Below the pieces are notes generated by a model, which saw nothing but the letters and a program-made list of their open reading frames with translations, was not told the origin of the DNA and searched no databases. Positions 1 through 9,237 of a DNA stretch of 64,000 bases are shown here, piece by piece. The position numbers and the translations under genes were made by a program. Location: positions 3,973,501-4,037,500 of the forward strand of contig NZ_CP006992.1 in assembly GCF_001542815.1 (NCBI RefSeq), in the 5' to 3' direction. The number at the start of each line of letters is the position of its first letter. The first letter of the stretch is position 1. Source of the stretch: Methylobacterium sp. AMS5 (GTDB lineage Bacteria > Pseudomonadota > Alphaproteobacteria > Rhizobiales > Beijerinckiaceae).

Positions 1-174
1 ATCGGGCGAGTGCTGATCGTAGCCGCCGGACTGAGGGCCGGGTTTTTCGCCCTCGGCCGAGGCCGGGCCCGTGGGTCCGAGATCCGGCTCCGCTTCGGGC
101 TTGCTGCGCTCACCGGGCGGGCGACCGGGCGGCTGTGTCCCGATCGCCTCCCGCTCCGTCTTCGCGTCTGCCAT
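1..174 (-). CDS. hypothetical protein, N-terminal part, cut by window edge
   Basis: An open frame on the minus strand starts with ATG at 174 and runs off the left edge after 58 codons. A full-strength ribosome binding site (AAGGAGG, 181-187) sits six bases before the ATG, which is the main reason to call it. The visible part is rich in Pro, Gly, Glu and Lys and has no hydrophobic stretch, so it looks like a short, disordered, soluble protein. I recognise no family. It lies downstream of the guanidine operon on the same strand, separated by about 100 bases and a strong hairpin, so it is probably a separate transcription unit. Confidence 0.55.
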   Translation of the reverse strand, partial: MADAKTEREAIGTQPPGRPPGERSKPEAEPDLGPTGPASAEGEKPGPQSGGYDQHSPD

Positions 175-239
175 CGTGAACCTCCTTGGCTTCCGTCAAG
201 GAAAGGGCTCATCCCCCCGAGAGGTTTCTCCAAGAGGCT

Positions 240-262
240 CCGGCCCGATGCGATCGGGCCGG
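240..262 (-). terminator. strong hairpin after the guanidine operon
   Basis: A perfect 10-bp stem (CCGGCCCGAT / ATCGGGCCGG) with a 3-base loop lies 8 bases past the stop codon of allophanate hydrolase, the last operon gene. No T-run follows on the minus strand, so it is either a weak intrinsic terminator or a 3' stabilising hairpin. Confidence 0.4.
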
Positions 263-270
263 GCACGGCT

Positions 271-2088
271 CTACGTCGCGGCCCCGGAGGCGAGATAGGC
301 GCGCCAGCCGCCATGCCCGCTGATGTCGCGCGCGCCCGCGAGCCCGGCCGCTTCCGCCAAAAATCCCTTCGGCACCGTGCCGTCGGCCAGCGACAGCGTG
401 CCGATCGCGAGCGGCGAGGGAATCCCCGCCACGAAACGGCCGAAGGCGTCCGGCGCCAGCGCCCAGACCTCGGTCGCGATCGCATGGCCCGTACCGGGCG
501 CGACGCGGATCAGGCCGGGCCGGGCCGGCGGTCCGCCGGGCAGCGCGTGCAGGCGGTAATCCGGTGTCGTGGGGACGGCGCGCAGGAAGCGGGCGCCGCG
601 GGCGGTCAGCTCGCCGTTGAGCGGCAGGCCGGACAGATGCGCGCCGACCACCGCGATCTCGATCTCATCCCCTTGCGCGCGATCCCCGCGCGATGCGGCC
701 TCCGCCGGAATCGGCACGCCGCTCGCCCCGAGGGTGCCGCCGGCCGCCGCGTGGAGGCGGGCGCCGAGTTCGGCAATGAGGCCGTCGGCCCCGCGCGGCG
801 CGATCAGCGTGACGCCGGAGGGGAAGCCGTCGGTGCGGAAGCGGCCCGGCACCGCGAGGGCGCAGAGATCGAGCAGGTTGACGAAGTTGGTGTAGGTGCC
901 GAGTTCGCTGTTGGGCCCGACCGGGTCGGCTTCGAGCTCGGCGACGCGGCGCGGACGCGGGTAGGTCGGCACCACGAGCACGTCGATTCCGCGCCAGACG
1001 GCCTCCGTCGCCCGGCGCAGTTCGGCCAGGCGGTAGAGGCCGGCGAAGGCATCCGCCGCCGAGTGGCCGGTGGCCGCACCGATGATCGCCCGCGTGGTCG
1101 GGTGCAGGGCCTCGGGGCGCTCCTCGATGAAGCCGCGGATCGCCTGATAGCGCTCGGCCACCCAGGGGCCGGCATAGAGGAGCCCCGCCACCGCGAAGAA
1201 CGGCGCGAGATCGACCGCCGACACCGCGCCGCCGATCACCGTCCGGAGATCGGCCAGCGACGCATCGAAGGCCGCCTCCGAGGCCGCGTCGCCGCCGAAG
1301 ATCCGGCCCGCGGCATCCGGCACGCCGACGCGCAGGCCGGGAGGCAGGGCACCGGGGCGGGGCGGGGCGGGCAGGGCGCGCGAATACGGATCCTGCGGAT
1401 CGTATCCGGCGATGATCCGGTAGACCGCATCGGCCTCCGTCACGGTGCCGGCGAAGACGGAGAGGGTGTCGAGCGTGCGGCAGGCCGGGACCACGCCGCG
1501 GCCCGAGACGCTGCCGAGGGAGGGCTTGAGCCCCACCACGTTGTTGAGGGCGGCGGGCACCCGGCCCGAGCCCGCCGTGTCGGTGCCGAGGGCGAAGCCG
1601 ACGAGGCCGCGCGCCACCGCCACCGCCGAGCCGGACGAGGAGCCGCCCGGCACGACCGCCGGATCGATGGCGTTCTTCGGCACCGGATAGGGCGTGCGCA
1701 CGCCGACCAAGCCGGTGGCGAACTGGTCGAGATTGGTCTTGCCGACGAGGACCGCACCGGCCGCGAGCAGGCGTTCCACCGCCGGGGCTGTCTCTTGCGG
1801 CGTGTAGGCGAAGTCCGGACAGGCGGCGGTGGTGGGCAGGCCCGCCACGTCGATGTTGTCCTTCACGGCGAAGGGCACGCCCCAGAGCGGTTTGTTCACG
1901 GGGTCGAAGGGGCCCAGCGCGCGGGCGGCGGCCTGCATGTCCGCCTCCGGCACCCGCGCGAGGAAGATGCCCGGATCGTCGGCAGCAGCGATCCGGCGGT
2001 CGATCTCCGCCACCACCGCCTCGGGCGAGAGCCCGTCGGCATAGGCGGCGTGGAGTGCGCTGAGGCTCGGGAAGGCGGGAACCGGCAT
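271..2088 (-). CDS. atzF: allophanate hydrolase (AtzF family)
   Basis: The 605-residue protein hydrolyses allophanate to ammonia and CO2, the last step after guanidine (or urea) carboxylation. The amidase-signature domain fills roughly residues 20-440, with the catalytic Ser-cisSer-Lys triad readable as K75, S149 and S173; the 74- and 24-residue spacings match those of AtzF. A C-terminal domain (about 460-605) typical of allophanate hydrolases follows. The ATG at 2088 is chosen because homology begins there; the open frame extends upstream without support. It is the last gene of the operon, 312 bases behind the carboxylase. In urea amidolyases this enzyme is fused to the carboxylase; here it is separate. 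Confidence 0.93.
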   Translation of the reverse strand: MPVPAFPSLSALHAAYADGLSPEAVVAEIDRRIAAADDPGIFLARVPEADMQAAARALGPFDPVNKPLWGVPFAVKDNIDVAGLPTTAACPDFAYTPQETAPAVERLLAAGAVLVGKTNLDQFATGLVGVRTPYPVPKNAIDPAVVPGGSSSGSAVAVARGLVGFALGTDTAGSGRVPAALNNVVGLKPSLGSVSGRGVVPACRTLDTLSVFAGTVTEADAVYRIIAGYDPQDPYSRALPAPPRPGALPPGLRVGVPDAAGRIFGGDAASEAAFDASLADLRTVIGGAVSAVDLAPFFAVAGLLYAGPWVAERYQAIRGFIEERPEALHPTTRAIIGAATGHSAADAFAGLYRLAELRRATEAVWRGIDVLVVPTYPRPRRVAELEADPVGPNSELGTYTNFVNLLDLCALAVPGRFRTDGFPSGVTLIAPRGADGLIAELGARLHAAAGGTLGASGVPIPAEAASRGDRAQGDEIEIAVVGAHLSGLPLNGELTARGARFLRAVPTTPDYRLHALPGGPPARPGLIRVAPGTGHAIATEVWALAPDAFGRFVAGIPSPLAIGTLSLADGTVPKGFLAEAAGLAGARDISGHGGWRAYLASGAAT

Positions 2089-2195
2089 CGATCTCTCACG
2101 TCCGTGGAAGGGCGTCGTGCGGGCGGCACGCGGCCCGAAATTCAAACAGAAATGCCTGCGGCGACCCGAGCCTGATGGCCCGGCTGCCGGAATGC

Positions 2196-2315
2196 CTATC
2201 GCGGTGTCTCCCGGTCCCGGTCGCCCTGCGGCAGCCGCCCGGCAGCCTTGGCCTGGAGGCCGAGCACGACCAGACCGAGGATCGCGGCGAGGGCGCGGTG
2301 GATCTGCTGCATCAT
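2196..2315 (-). CDS. possible 39-residue small protein between carboxylase and allophanate hydrolase
   Basis: Within the 312-base gap a small frame begins with two consecutive ATGs (2315 and 2312), preceded by GGAGA, and ends in TAG at 2196. The product has a hydrophobic stretch near its N-terminus (AAILGLVVLGL) followed by a charged tail, so it could be a tiny membrane or exported peptide. I know no family for it. It may equally be a chance frame in spacer DNA; only the ribosome binding site, the operon position and the hydrophobic segment support it. Confidence 0.3.
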   Translation of the reverse strand: MMQQIHRALAAILGLVVLGLQAKAAGRLPQGDRDRETPR

Positions 2316-2400
2316 CGGCCGTCTCCGTGCCTGTGCGGGGAGCGTGCCGGGCGGCCTCCGCCATCCGGCCGGGCGGGCCTTGCAAGATCCGTCCCGGCCT

Positions 2401-5400
2401 TCAGATCTCGAGGATGGCGACGAGGTCGCCGCCGCGCAGGGTGCGGCCGGGCCCGGCCCGGATCTCGCGGACCCGGCCGCCGACAGGGGCGGTGACCGCC
2501 ACCTCCATCTTCATCGATTCGAGGATCGCCACCGTCTGCCCCGCGGCCACGGTCTCGCCCTCGCCGACCAAGACCTTCCAGACATTGCCCGGCACCGTGG
2601 TCGGCACGCCCTCGCAGCCCGGCGGGATCGCGGCGGCCTCCGCGGCGACCGCCTCGTCGGCGACGAAGCTGTCGAGCCCTTCCGCCTTCCAGCGCTCGCG
2701 CTCGGCGGCGAAGGCCGCCCTCTGGCGCGCGCCCGCCTGCGCGATCTCGGCGGCGTTGCCCGCCAGCATCGCCCGGTGCTCGGCGTAGGAGAAGCGGCCC
2801 TCCTCGATCCGGATCGGATAGGCCCCGTGCGGAAAGGCGGCGCGGGCCTCGGTGAGTTCGTCGTGGGAGACGGGATGGAAGCGGATCCGGTCGAAGGGCC
2901 GCAGCAGCCAGGGATGGCCCGGCACGAATTCGCGGGTGGTCCGCCACGTGTTCCAGATCTGGAGCGTGCGCCCGAACAGCTGGTACCCGCCCGGCCCCTC
3001 CATGCCGTAGATGCACATGTAGGCGCCGCCGATGCCGACCGCGTTCTCCGGCGTCCAGGTGCGGGCCGGGTTGTACTTCGTCGTGACGAGGCGGTGGCGC
3101 GGATCGACCGGGGTCGCCACCGGCGCGCCGAGATAGACGTCGCCCAGCCCCATCACGAGGTAGCTCGCGTCGAAGATGATGCGGCGCACCGCCGCCTCGT
3201 CGGGCAGGCCGTTGATGCGGCGGATGAACTCGATGTTCGAGGGGCACCAGGGCGCGTTGGGGCGCACCAGCTCCTGATACTTGCGCATGGCGAGCGCCGC
3301 CTGCGGGTCGTTCCACGAAAGCGGCAGGTGGACGATCCGGCTCGGGACGCTGACATCCTCGGCGGCCGGCAGGTCGGCTTCGATCTCGCGCAACAGCCCG
3401 AGGAGGCGGGGGCGCCGCAGCGCCGTGCCGTCGTAATGGATCTGCAGCGAGCGGATGCCCGGCGTCAGGTCGGCGAGGCCGGGGAGCCGGGCGGCGCGCA
3501 CCGCCTCGGCCAGGAGATGGACCCGCAGCCGCAACCCGATGTCGAGGGCCATCGGGCCGTACTCGACGAGGAGATTGTCGTCGCCCTGGCGGCGGTAGGC
3601 GACGGGGACCGGGTCGGTCTCGTCGCGGGCGAGGACGGGCGAGCCGGGAACGGAGCCCGCGCCCCGGATCACGGCGGGTGCCGCCATCTCGTCCTCCGGC
3701 CGGGCCAGGGGCCGGAAGCGCACGGTGTCGCCGGGCCGGAGCTGGCCCATCTTCCAGAGTTCGTCGCGGGCGATGACGCCGGGGCAGACGAAACCGCCCA
3801 GACTCGGGCCGTCGGGGCCGAGCAGGATCGGCATGTCGCCGGTGAAGTCGATGGCGCCGACGGCGTAGGCGTTGTCGTGCAGGTTCGAGGGATGCAGGCC
3901 CGCCTCGCCGCCGTCGCTGCGGGCCCAGCGCGGCGTCGGGCCGATCAGGCGCACGCCGGTGCGGGCCGAGTTGAAGTGGACCTCGTAGGACGCCGCGAAC
4001 AGGTCGGCGATGTCGGCCTCCTGGAAGAAGTCCGGCGCCCCGTGCGGGCCGTAGACGACGCCGATCTCCCAGTCCTGCGCCAGCGGCGCGGGCTCCGGCG
4101 CGGAGGCCGCGACCTCCGGCGCGTCGCCGAGATGGAGCACATCGCCGGCCTTCAGCACGCCGGTGGCGTGACCGCCGAAGGCACCGAGCGCGAAGGTCGC
4201 GCGCGAGCCGAGCACCACGGGCGCCGCGAGGCCGCCGCGCAGCGCCAGATAGGCGCGCTGGCCCGGCCCCTCGATCGCGCCGACGGCGAGCGTCTGCCCC
4301 GCCGTTATCGAAAAGGCCTCGCCGTGCGGACGCGACTCACCATCGAGGGTGAGCCGCATCGCGGCGCCCGCGAGCGCCACCCGGGCATCCGTATGGAAGC
4401 GCAGGGTCGGGCCCGACACGGTGAGTTCGAGGGCGCAGGTGTCTTGCCCGTTGCCGACGAGGGCGTTGGCGTGGGCGAAGGAGCGGGCGTCCATCGGCCC
4501 GCTCGGCGGCACGCCGACCTCCCAAAGGCCGAGCCGGCCGGGCAACTCCTGAAGGCTCGATTGGGGCCCCGGCAGCAGCACCTCAATGCTTTTGGGAGCA
4601 TAGGCGAGGTCGCGCAGGGCCGTGGTCGCGACGCGCCCGCTCGCGAAGAGGTCGGAGGCGGCGATGGTACGAAGATAGTCGAGGTTGGTCTCGATGCCGG
4701 AGATGGCGGTGTCGGCCAGCGCCTGCCGGAGCGCCGCCAGAGCCGCCGGCCGGTCGGGCCCGGTGACGATGATCTTGGCCAGCATCGGGTCGTAGAACGG
4801 GGTCACCTCGGTGCCCGTGGCGATCCAGCCGTCGATGCGAGCGGTGTCGGGGAACCGCACCTCGGTCAGCAGGCCGGCGCTCGGCGAGAAGTTCGCGTGC
4901 GGGATCTCGGCGTAGAGCCGCGCCTCGATCGCCGCGCCTTTCGCCACGAGCGGGCCGGCCTCGGTGATCGGGTCCTCGCCCGCGGCCTGGCGCACCATCC
5001 ATTCCACGAGATCGATGCCGAACACCGCCTCCGTCACCGGATGTTCCACTTGGAGCCGCGTGTTCACTTCGAGGAACGAGAAGTCCTCCCGATCCGGATC
5101 GTAGATGAACTCGACGGTGCCGGCCGAGGCGTAGGCGACGCTCTCCCCCAGCGCCACCGCCGCGGCGTGGAGCCGGGCGCGCACGGCGTCGGAAAGGCTG
5201 GGGGCCGGGGTCTCCTCGATCACCTTCTGGTTCCGGCGCTGGAGCGAGCAGTCGCGTTCGCCGAGCGCCACGACGCGGCCGCGCCCGTCGCCGAAGATCT
5301 GCACCTCGACATGGCGGGCCTGCGCCACGAAGCGCTCGAGATAGACGCGGGCATCGCCGAAGCTGGCCCGGGCCGTGCGCTCCACCGCGGCGAAGCGCTC

Positions 5401-5931
5401 GGCCAACTCTTGCGCCGAATGGCAGAGCTGCATCCCGATGCCGCCGCCGCCCGCCGTGCTCTTGAGCATCACGGGGTAGCCGATCGTCTCGGCCGCACTC
5501 AGCGCCGTCTCGACATCGGGCAGCAGGTCGGTGCCGGGCAGGAGCGGGACGCCGCTGGCTTTGGCGAGATCGCGGGCCGTGTGCTTGAGGCCGAAGGCGC
5601 GCAGGTGCTCCGGGCGCGGGCCGATGAAGCGGATGCCCTCCGCCGCCAGCCGCTCGGCGAAGCCGACGTTCTCCGACAGGAAGCCGTAGCCGGGATGGAC
5701 GGCCTCTGCGCCTGTTTCCTTACAGGCGGCGATGACGGCCTCGACGTCGAGATAGCTCTGCGCGGCCGGCGCGGGGCCGAGGCGCACGGCCTCGTCGGCG
5801 GCGAGCACGCCCGGGGTGAAGCGGTCGGCGTCCGAGTAGACGGCGACCGAGGCGATGCCCATGCGCCGCAATGTGCGCACGACGCGGGCGGCGATCTCGC
5901 CGCGATTGGCGACCAGAACCTTGGCGAACAT
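2401..5931 (-). CDS. guanidine carboxylase (urea carboxylase family, biotin-dependent)
   Basis: The protein has 1176 residues. Order: biotin carboxylase domain with ATP-grasp (about 1-450), carboxyltransferase part made of KipA/KipI-like (AHS2/AHS1) domains (about 465-1060), and a C-terminal biotinyl domain with ESMKM, biotinylated lysine K1141. It carboxylates guanidine (or urea) with ATP and bicarbonate. Family members accompanied by two DUF1989 proteins and a guanidine riboswitch have been shown to prefer guanidine. Both companions are present here, so I infer guanidine carboxylase; the sequence alone does not exclude urea. Its ATG lies 2 bases after the stop of the preceding gene, consistent with translational coupling. 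Confidence 0.93.
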   Translation of the reverse strand: MFAKVLVANRGEIAARVVRTLRRMGIASVAVYSDADRFTPGVLAADEAVRLGPAPAAQSYLDVEAVIAACKETGAEAVHPGYGFLSENVGFAERLAAEGIRFIGPRPEHLRAFGLKHTARDLAKASGVPLLPGTDLLPDVETALSAAETIGYPVMLKSTAGGGGIGMQLCHSAQELAERFAAVERTARASFGDARVYLERFVAQARHVEVQIFGDGRGRVVALGERDCSLQRRNQKVIEETPAPSLSDAVRARLHAAAVALGESVAYASAGTVEFIYDPDREDFSFLEVNTRLQVEHPVTEAVFGIDLVEWMVRQAAGEDPITEAGPLVAKGAAIEARLYAEIPHANFSPSAGLLTEVRFPDTARIDGWIATGTEVTPFYDPMLAKIIVTGPDRPAALAALRQALADTAISGIETNLDYLRTIAASDLFASGRVATTALRDLAYAPKSIEVLLPGPQSSLQELPGRLGLWEVGVPPSGPMDARSFAHANALVGNGQDTCALELTVSGPTLRFHTDARVALAGAAMRLTLDGESRPHGEAFSITAGQTLAVGAIEGPGQRAYLALRGGLAAPVVLGSRATFALGAFGGHATGVLKAGDVLHLGDAPEVAASAPEPAPLAQDWEIGVVYGPHGAPDFFQEADIADLFAASYEVHFNSARTGVRLIGPTPRWARSDGGEAGLHPSNLHDNAYAVGAIDFTGDMPILLGPDGPSLGGFVCPGVIARDELWKMGQLRPGDTVRFRPLARPEDEMAAPAVIRGAGSVPGSPVLARDETDPVPVAYRRQGDDNLLVEYGPMALDIGLRLRVHLLAEAVRAARLPGLADLTPGIRSLQIHYDGTALRRPRLLGLLREIEADLPAAEDVSVPSRIVHLPLSWNDPQAALAMRKYQELVRPNAPWCPSNIEFIRRINGLPDEAAVRRIIFDASYLVMGLGDVYLGAPVATPVDPRHRLVTTKYNPARTWTPENAVGIGGAYMCIYGMEGPGGYQLFGRTLQIWNTWRTTREFVPGHPWLLRPFDRIRFHPVSHDELTEARAAFPHGAYPIRIEEGRFSYAEHRAMLAGNAAEIAQAGARQRAAFAAERERWKAEGLDSFVADEAVAAEAAAIPPGCEGVPTTVPGNVWKVLVGEGETVAAGQTVAILESMKMEVAVTAPVGGRVREIRAGPGRTLRGGDLVAILEI

Positions 5932-5933
5932 CG

Positions 5934-6584
5934 TCAGCCCTCGCCGCGGACGGTCACGCGGATCGGCGTGGGGTTGAAGCCGTTGCAGGGGTTGTTGATC
6001 TGCGGGCAGTTGGAGATCACGCAGATCACGTCCATCTCGGCCCGGAGCTCGACATAGTCGCCGGGCGAGGAGACGCCGTCGACGATGGCGAGCCCCCCGT
6101 CCTGCTCGATCGGCACGTTCATGAAGAAGTTGATGTTCGGCACGATGTCGCGCTTCGACAGGCCGTACTTCGCCACCTCCAGCGCGAAGTTCTCGCGGCA
6201 GGCGTGGAGATACTTGGTAGCGTGGCCGAAGCGGACGGTGTTGCTCTCGCAGGAGCAGGCCCCGGCCGAGGTGTCGTGGCGCCCGCAGGAATCGGCGGTG
6301 ACGGTGAGCATCACCCGGCCCTCGTTCGACATCACCCGCGTGCCGGTGGTGACGTAGGCCGCGCCCTGCGCCCGCACCGTATCCTGGGAGGAGTAGCGCT
6401 CGCCCAGGTCGTCGGCGCGGTAGAACAGGGTATCGACGGCTTGGCAGCCCTCGATGTCCTCGATGCGGAGGGTCTGGCCGGCGCGCACCAGGGTCGAGAA
6501 CGGCGCCTGTGCGGGCACGACTTGATCCAGAACGACTTCATCCAGAGCGACTTGGTCGAAGAGCGTGGTCACGGTGTCGGTCAT
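5934..6584 (-). CDS. cgdA: DUF1989 protein, carboxyguanidine deiminase subunit (CgdA type)
   Basis: 216 residues, DUF1989 family (formerly urea carboxylase-associated protein). With its partner it is expected to deiminate carboxyguanidine to allophanate and ammonia, linking carboxylase and allophanate hydrolase. Family features include a conserved core with SCGRHDTSAG and SNCPQINNPCNG and several Cys/His residues likely to bind metal. The start is the ATG at 6584; the open frame upstream encodes nothing like the family. Which of the two paralogues is CgdA and which CgdB is assigned by order and size, not by direct evidence. Confidence 0.85.
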   Translation of the reverse strand: MTDTVTTLFDQVALDEVVLDQVVPAQAPFSTLVRAGQTLRIEDIEGCQAVDTLFYRADDLGERYSSQDTVRAQGAAYVTTGTRVMSNEGRVMLTVTADSCGRHDTSAGACSCESNTVRFGHATKYLHACRENFALEVAKYGLSKRDIVPNINFFMNVPIEQDGGLAIVDGVSSPGDYVELRAEMDVICVISNCPQINNPCNGFNPTPIRVTVRGEG

Positions 6585-6598
6585 GGCTGTCGCTCCCC

Positions 6599-7411
6599 TC
6601 AGAAGCCGGCGGCGGCGTTGTTCTCGAAGCCGCGCACGGCCTCGATCGTGGCGGTGCGGCAGAGGTCGTCCATTGCCGGGGGTGGGGCGCGGAAGCGGGT
6701 GACTGCGACCGGGTTCGGCGCGTAGTCGGGCGCCGGATCGAGGGGATGGGGGCAGTTCGAGAGCGCGACGGTCAGGTCCATCTCGGCGCGCAGATCGACG
6801 AAATCGCCCGCCGCGCGGCCGGCGGCGTTCCAGGCGAAGCGGCCCTCCGGCCCGACCACGACGGGGGCGAAGAATGCGACGCAAGGAGGGATGTCGCGCC
6901 GCTCCAATCCGCTCTTGAGGGCGGCCAGCACGAGGTTGTCGCGGGTGTTGCGGTGCGGACCACCCGCATAGCGCGCCGCGTTCGAGGCGGCGTCGGAGCC
7001 GCCGACGAGGGCGTCGTGCGCGCCGCACGAATCCTCGATCATCGAAAACATCACGCGGCCCATGTCGGAGAACAGGACCCGGCCCTTTCGCAGGGCAGCC
7101 GTCCACTGCACCTTCACGGTGTCGGCGGTGTTCAGCCGCTCGCTCGGATCGGCGGCCGACCACGCCACCAGTGCGACGCTCGACGGGCCGTGGTCGAGGC
7201 TGAGCCGGAGCGCCTCGCCGGCCCGCAGCGCCGTGGTCCAGTACCAGCCGCCGGGGATGGTCTCGCGGTGAAGCACCGCGGCCTCGTCGAGCGGCACGCC
7301 GCCGCGCGGGCTCGGGCCGGGCAGGGCGCGCGGGGCGTGGCCCTGGCCCGCCCGTTTCAGTTCCTCGTAGCGGCGGCGGTTCTCGGCGATGATGCCCGCT
7401 TCGTCCGACAT
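6599..7411 (-). CDS. cgdB: DUF1989 protein, carboxyguanidine deiminase subunit (CgdB type)
   Basis: 270 residues, paralogous to the next gene, with an extra N-terminal segment of about 50 residues. Shared motifs are DSCGAHDALVGG and LSNCPHPLDPAPDY, matching the SCGRHD and SNCPQINNP blocks of its partner. The pair is expected to form a heteromeric deiminase acting on carboxyguanidine. This copy lacks some cysteines seen in the partner (SNCPHPLDP for SNCPQINNPC), so the two subunits may not be catalytically equal. It lies 14 bases upstream of cgdA. Confidence 0.83.
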   Translation of the reverse strand: MSDEAGIIAENRRRYEELKRAGQGHAPRALPGPSPRGGVPLDEAAVLHRETIPGGWYWTTALRAGEALRLSLDHGPSSVALVAWSAADPSERLNTADTVKVQWTAALRKGRVLFSDMGRVMFSMIEDSCGAHDALVGGSDAASNAARYAGGPHRNTRDNLVLAALKSGLERRDIPPCVAFFAPVVVGPEGRFAWNAAGRAAGDFVDLRAEMDLTVALSNCPHPLDPAPDYAPNPVAVTRFRAPPPAMDDLCRTATIEAVRGFENNAAAGF

Positions 7412-7499
7412 TGCGCATGTCTCCGATCAGGGCCGGGTCGTCCCGGTCCAAGAGCCCTGTCGCGGCCGGGCCGTCCCGGCAGGCCAATTTGGGGTTGGA

Positions 7500-7847
7500 C
7501 TACTCGTAGAAGGCGAAAAGCTTGCGGGCCGGCTCGACGATCTCCCAGGTGCCGGTGAAGCCGGCAGGCGAGACGAAGGCGTCGCCGGCGCGGAAGGTCG
7601 TCCGCGTGCCGGCCTCGTCGGTGACGACGATCACCCCTTCGAGCAGGTGGCAGAACTCGCTCTCGGTGAAGACGACCCGCCACGTGCCCCGCTCCGCCGC
7701 CCAGGTGCCGGCGGAGAAGCGCCCGTCGGCACTGGTGAAGTGGAGGGTCGCGGTCTGGACCGGGTCTCCGGCCAGGATGCGCTCGGGCGCCGGCCGGTAG
7801 GTCGAGGGTTCGGCGGAAGAGTTCGCGAAGCTGATGACGGTCTTCAT
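7500..7847 (-). CDS. small cupin-domain protein (DUF861/cupin_3 type)
   Basis: 115 residues forming a single beta-barrel cupin. Motifs such as SEFCHLLEGVIVVTDEAG and GDAFVSPAGFTGTWE are typical of the cupin_3/DUF861 group. The ATG at 7847 has AGGAGA seven bases upstream, better than the longer frame that overlaps glutamine synthetase. It lies 11 bases after glnT and 88 before cgdB, so it belongs to the operon. Cupins of this group are found with ureide and amine catabolism; its role here (isomerase, sensor or accessory factor) is unknown. Confidence 0.8.
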   Translation of the reverse strand: MKTVISFANSSAEPSTYRPAPERILAGDPVQTATLHFTSADGRFSAGTWAAERGTWRVVFTESEFCHLLEGVIVVTDEAGTRTTFRAGDAFVSPAGFTGTWEIVEPARKLFAFYE

Positions 7848-7858
7848 CGCAAACTCTC

Positions 7859-9232
7859 CTAGAACAGATGGCTGTAGCGCTCGATCTCCCACGGGCTCAC
7901 CGTGAGATGGTAGGCGTTCCACTCCTCGCGCTTGGTGCGGATGAACTCATCGCGCAGCCCCGTGCCCAGCGTCGACTCGACCAGGGGATCGGCGGCGAAG
8001 GCATCGACCGCCTCCTGCAAGGTCTGGGGCAGGAACGCGATCCCGCGCGCCCGGCGCTCGCCGTCGCTCAGTTCGTAGAGGTTGTCCTCGTTGGGCTGGC
8101 CGGGGTCGATCCGCTCGCGCACGCCCTCCAGCCCGGCCGCCAGCACCAGGGCGGCGGCGAGGTAGGGGTTGACCGCCCCGTCGGCGTTGCGGCTCTCGCA
8201 GCGCCCGCCGCCGGCCGGCACGCGCACGGAGTTGGTGCGGTTGTTCGAGCCGTAGGAGTTGAACACCGGCGCCCAGGAGAAGCCGGCCATCGCGCCCTGG
8301 CGCACGAGGCGCTTGTAGCTGTTGACCGTCGGCGCGAAGGCCGCGCACAGCGCCCGGCCGTGGCGCAGCACGCCGCCGATGAAGTGGTAGCCGGTCTCGG
8401 TGAGGCCCAGCCCGCGGGGATCCTCACTGGCAGCGCAGGCGAACAGGTTGCGGCCGGTCTCGCGGTCGGAGAGCGACATGTTGAAATGCGCACCGTTGCC
8501 GGTGCGGTCGGCGAAGGGCTTGGGCATCATCGTGGCGATGAGCCCCTCCTCCTTCGCGTAATGCTTCGTCATCATGCGGAAGAAGGTCAGCCGGTCGCAC
8601 ATGGTCAGCGCGTCGGCGTACTGGAAGTCGAACTCGAACTGTCCGTTCGCATCCTCGTGGTCGAACGAATACAGGTCCCAGCCGAGATCGTTGATCGTGG
8701 TTGCGACCTTGTCGAGCCAGGAGAAGTTGTCGATGAAGCCGCGCACGTCGTAGCAGGGCTTCACCAGCTTATCGTCCGCCACCGGCGTGTGCAGCGAGCC
8801 GTCGGCGGCCTGGCGCAGCAGGAAGATCTCGCACTCGATGCCGAGGTTGAAGCCGAAGCCCATCGCCTCGGCCTGGGCCAGCACGTTCTTGAGGGCGACG
8901 CGGGTCGAGAGCGGGTAGGGCTTGCCCTGGAAGGTGAGGTCGGCCGGCGCCCAGGCGAGCTTGCTCTCCCAGGGCAGCTGGATGACCTGCGAGAAATCCG
9001 GGACCGAGGCGAGTTCGTCCTCGTTCGGGGCCTGTCCCAGGCCGTCGAGGGCGTAGCCGGTGTAGCGCTCGGAGCCCGCCGCCATCTGCGGCAGGTGGTC
9101 GATCGGCACCACCTTGGCCTTCTGCGCGCCGTGGATGTCGACGTAGGCGCCGATGACGTATTTCACGCCCTTGGCCCGCAGATCCTCCTGCACGGCGCGG
9201 ATCTGCGGATCGACCTCGTTCGCATGGGCCAT
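7859..9232 (-). CDS. glnT: type III glutamine synthetase-like enzyme (GlnT)
   Basis: 457 residues with the complete glutamine synthetase fold. Substrate and metal motifs are present: [22 protein letters not shown] and the [16 protein letters not shown] block. Length and N-terminus fit GlnT rather than the 470-residue GlnA. Expected reaction: ATP-dependent ligation of ammonia (or an amine) to glutamate. In a guanidine operon, which yields up to three ammonia per substrate, direct nitrogen assimilation is the simple reading. Relatives include gamma-glutamyl-methylamide and gamma-glutamylpolyamine synthetases, so an amine substrate cannot be excluded. It is 5 bases downstream of the creatininase-family gene. 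Confidence 0.88.
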   Translation of the reverse strand: MAHANEVDPQIRAVQEDLRAKGVKYVIGAYVDIHGAQKAKVVPIDHLPQMAAGSERYTGYALDGLGQAPNEDELASVPDFSQVIQLPWESKLAWAPADLTFQGKPYPLSTRVALKNVLAQAEAMGFGFNLGIECEIFLLRQAADGSLHTPVADDKLVKPCYDVRGFIDNFSWLDKVATTINDLGWDLYSFDHEDANGQFEFDFQYADALTMCDRLTFFRMMTKHYAKEEGLIATMMPKPFADRTGNGAHFNMSLSDRETGRNLFACAASEDPRGLGLTETGYHFIGGVLRHGRALCAAFAPTVNSYKRLVRQGAMAGFSWAPVFNSYGSNNRTNSVRVPAGGGRCESRNADGAVNPYLAAALVLAAGLEGVRERIDPGQPNEDNLYELSDGERRARGIAFLPQTLQEAVDAFAADPLVESTLGTGLRDEFIRTKREEWNAYHLTVSPWEIERYSHLF

Positions 9233-9237
9233 GGGTG

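Noticed and set aside
2248..6057. Very long plus-strand open frame opposite the carboxylase
   Set aside because: It is antisense to a complete, motif-bearing carboxylase; its translation is Arg/Gly/Asp-rich with no family motifs, as expected from GC-rich codon bias.
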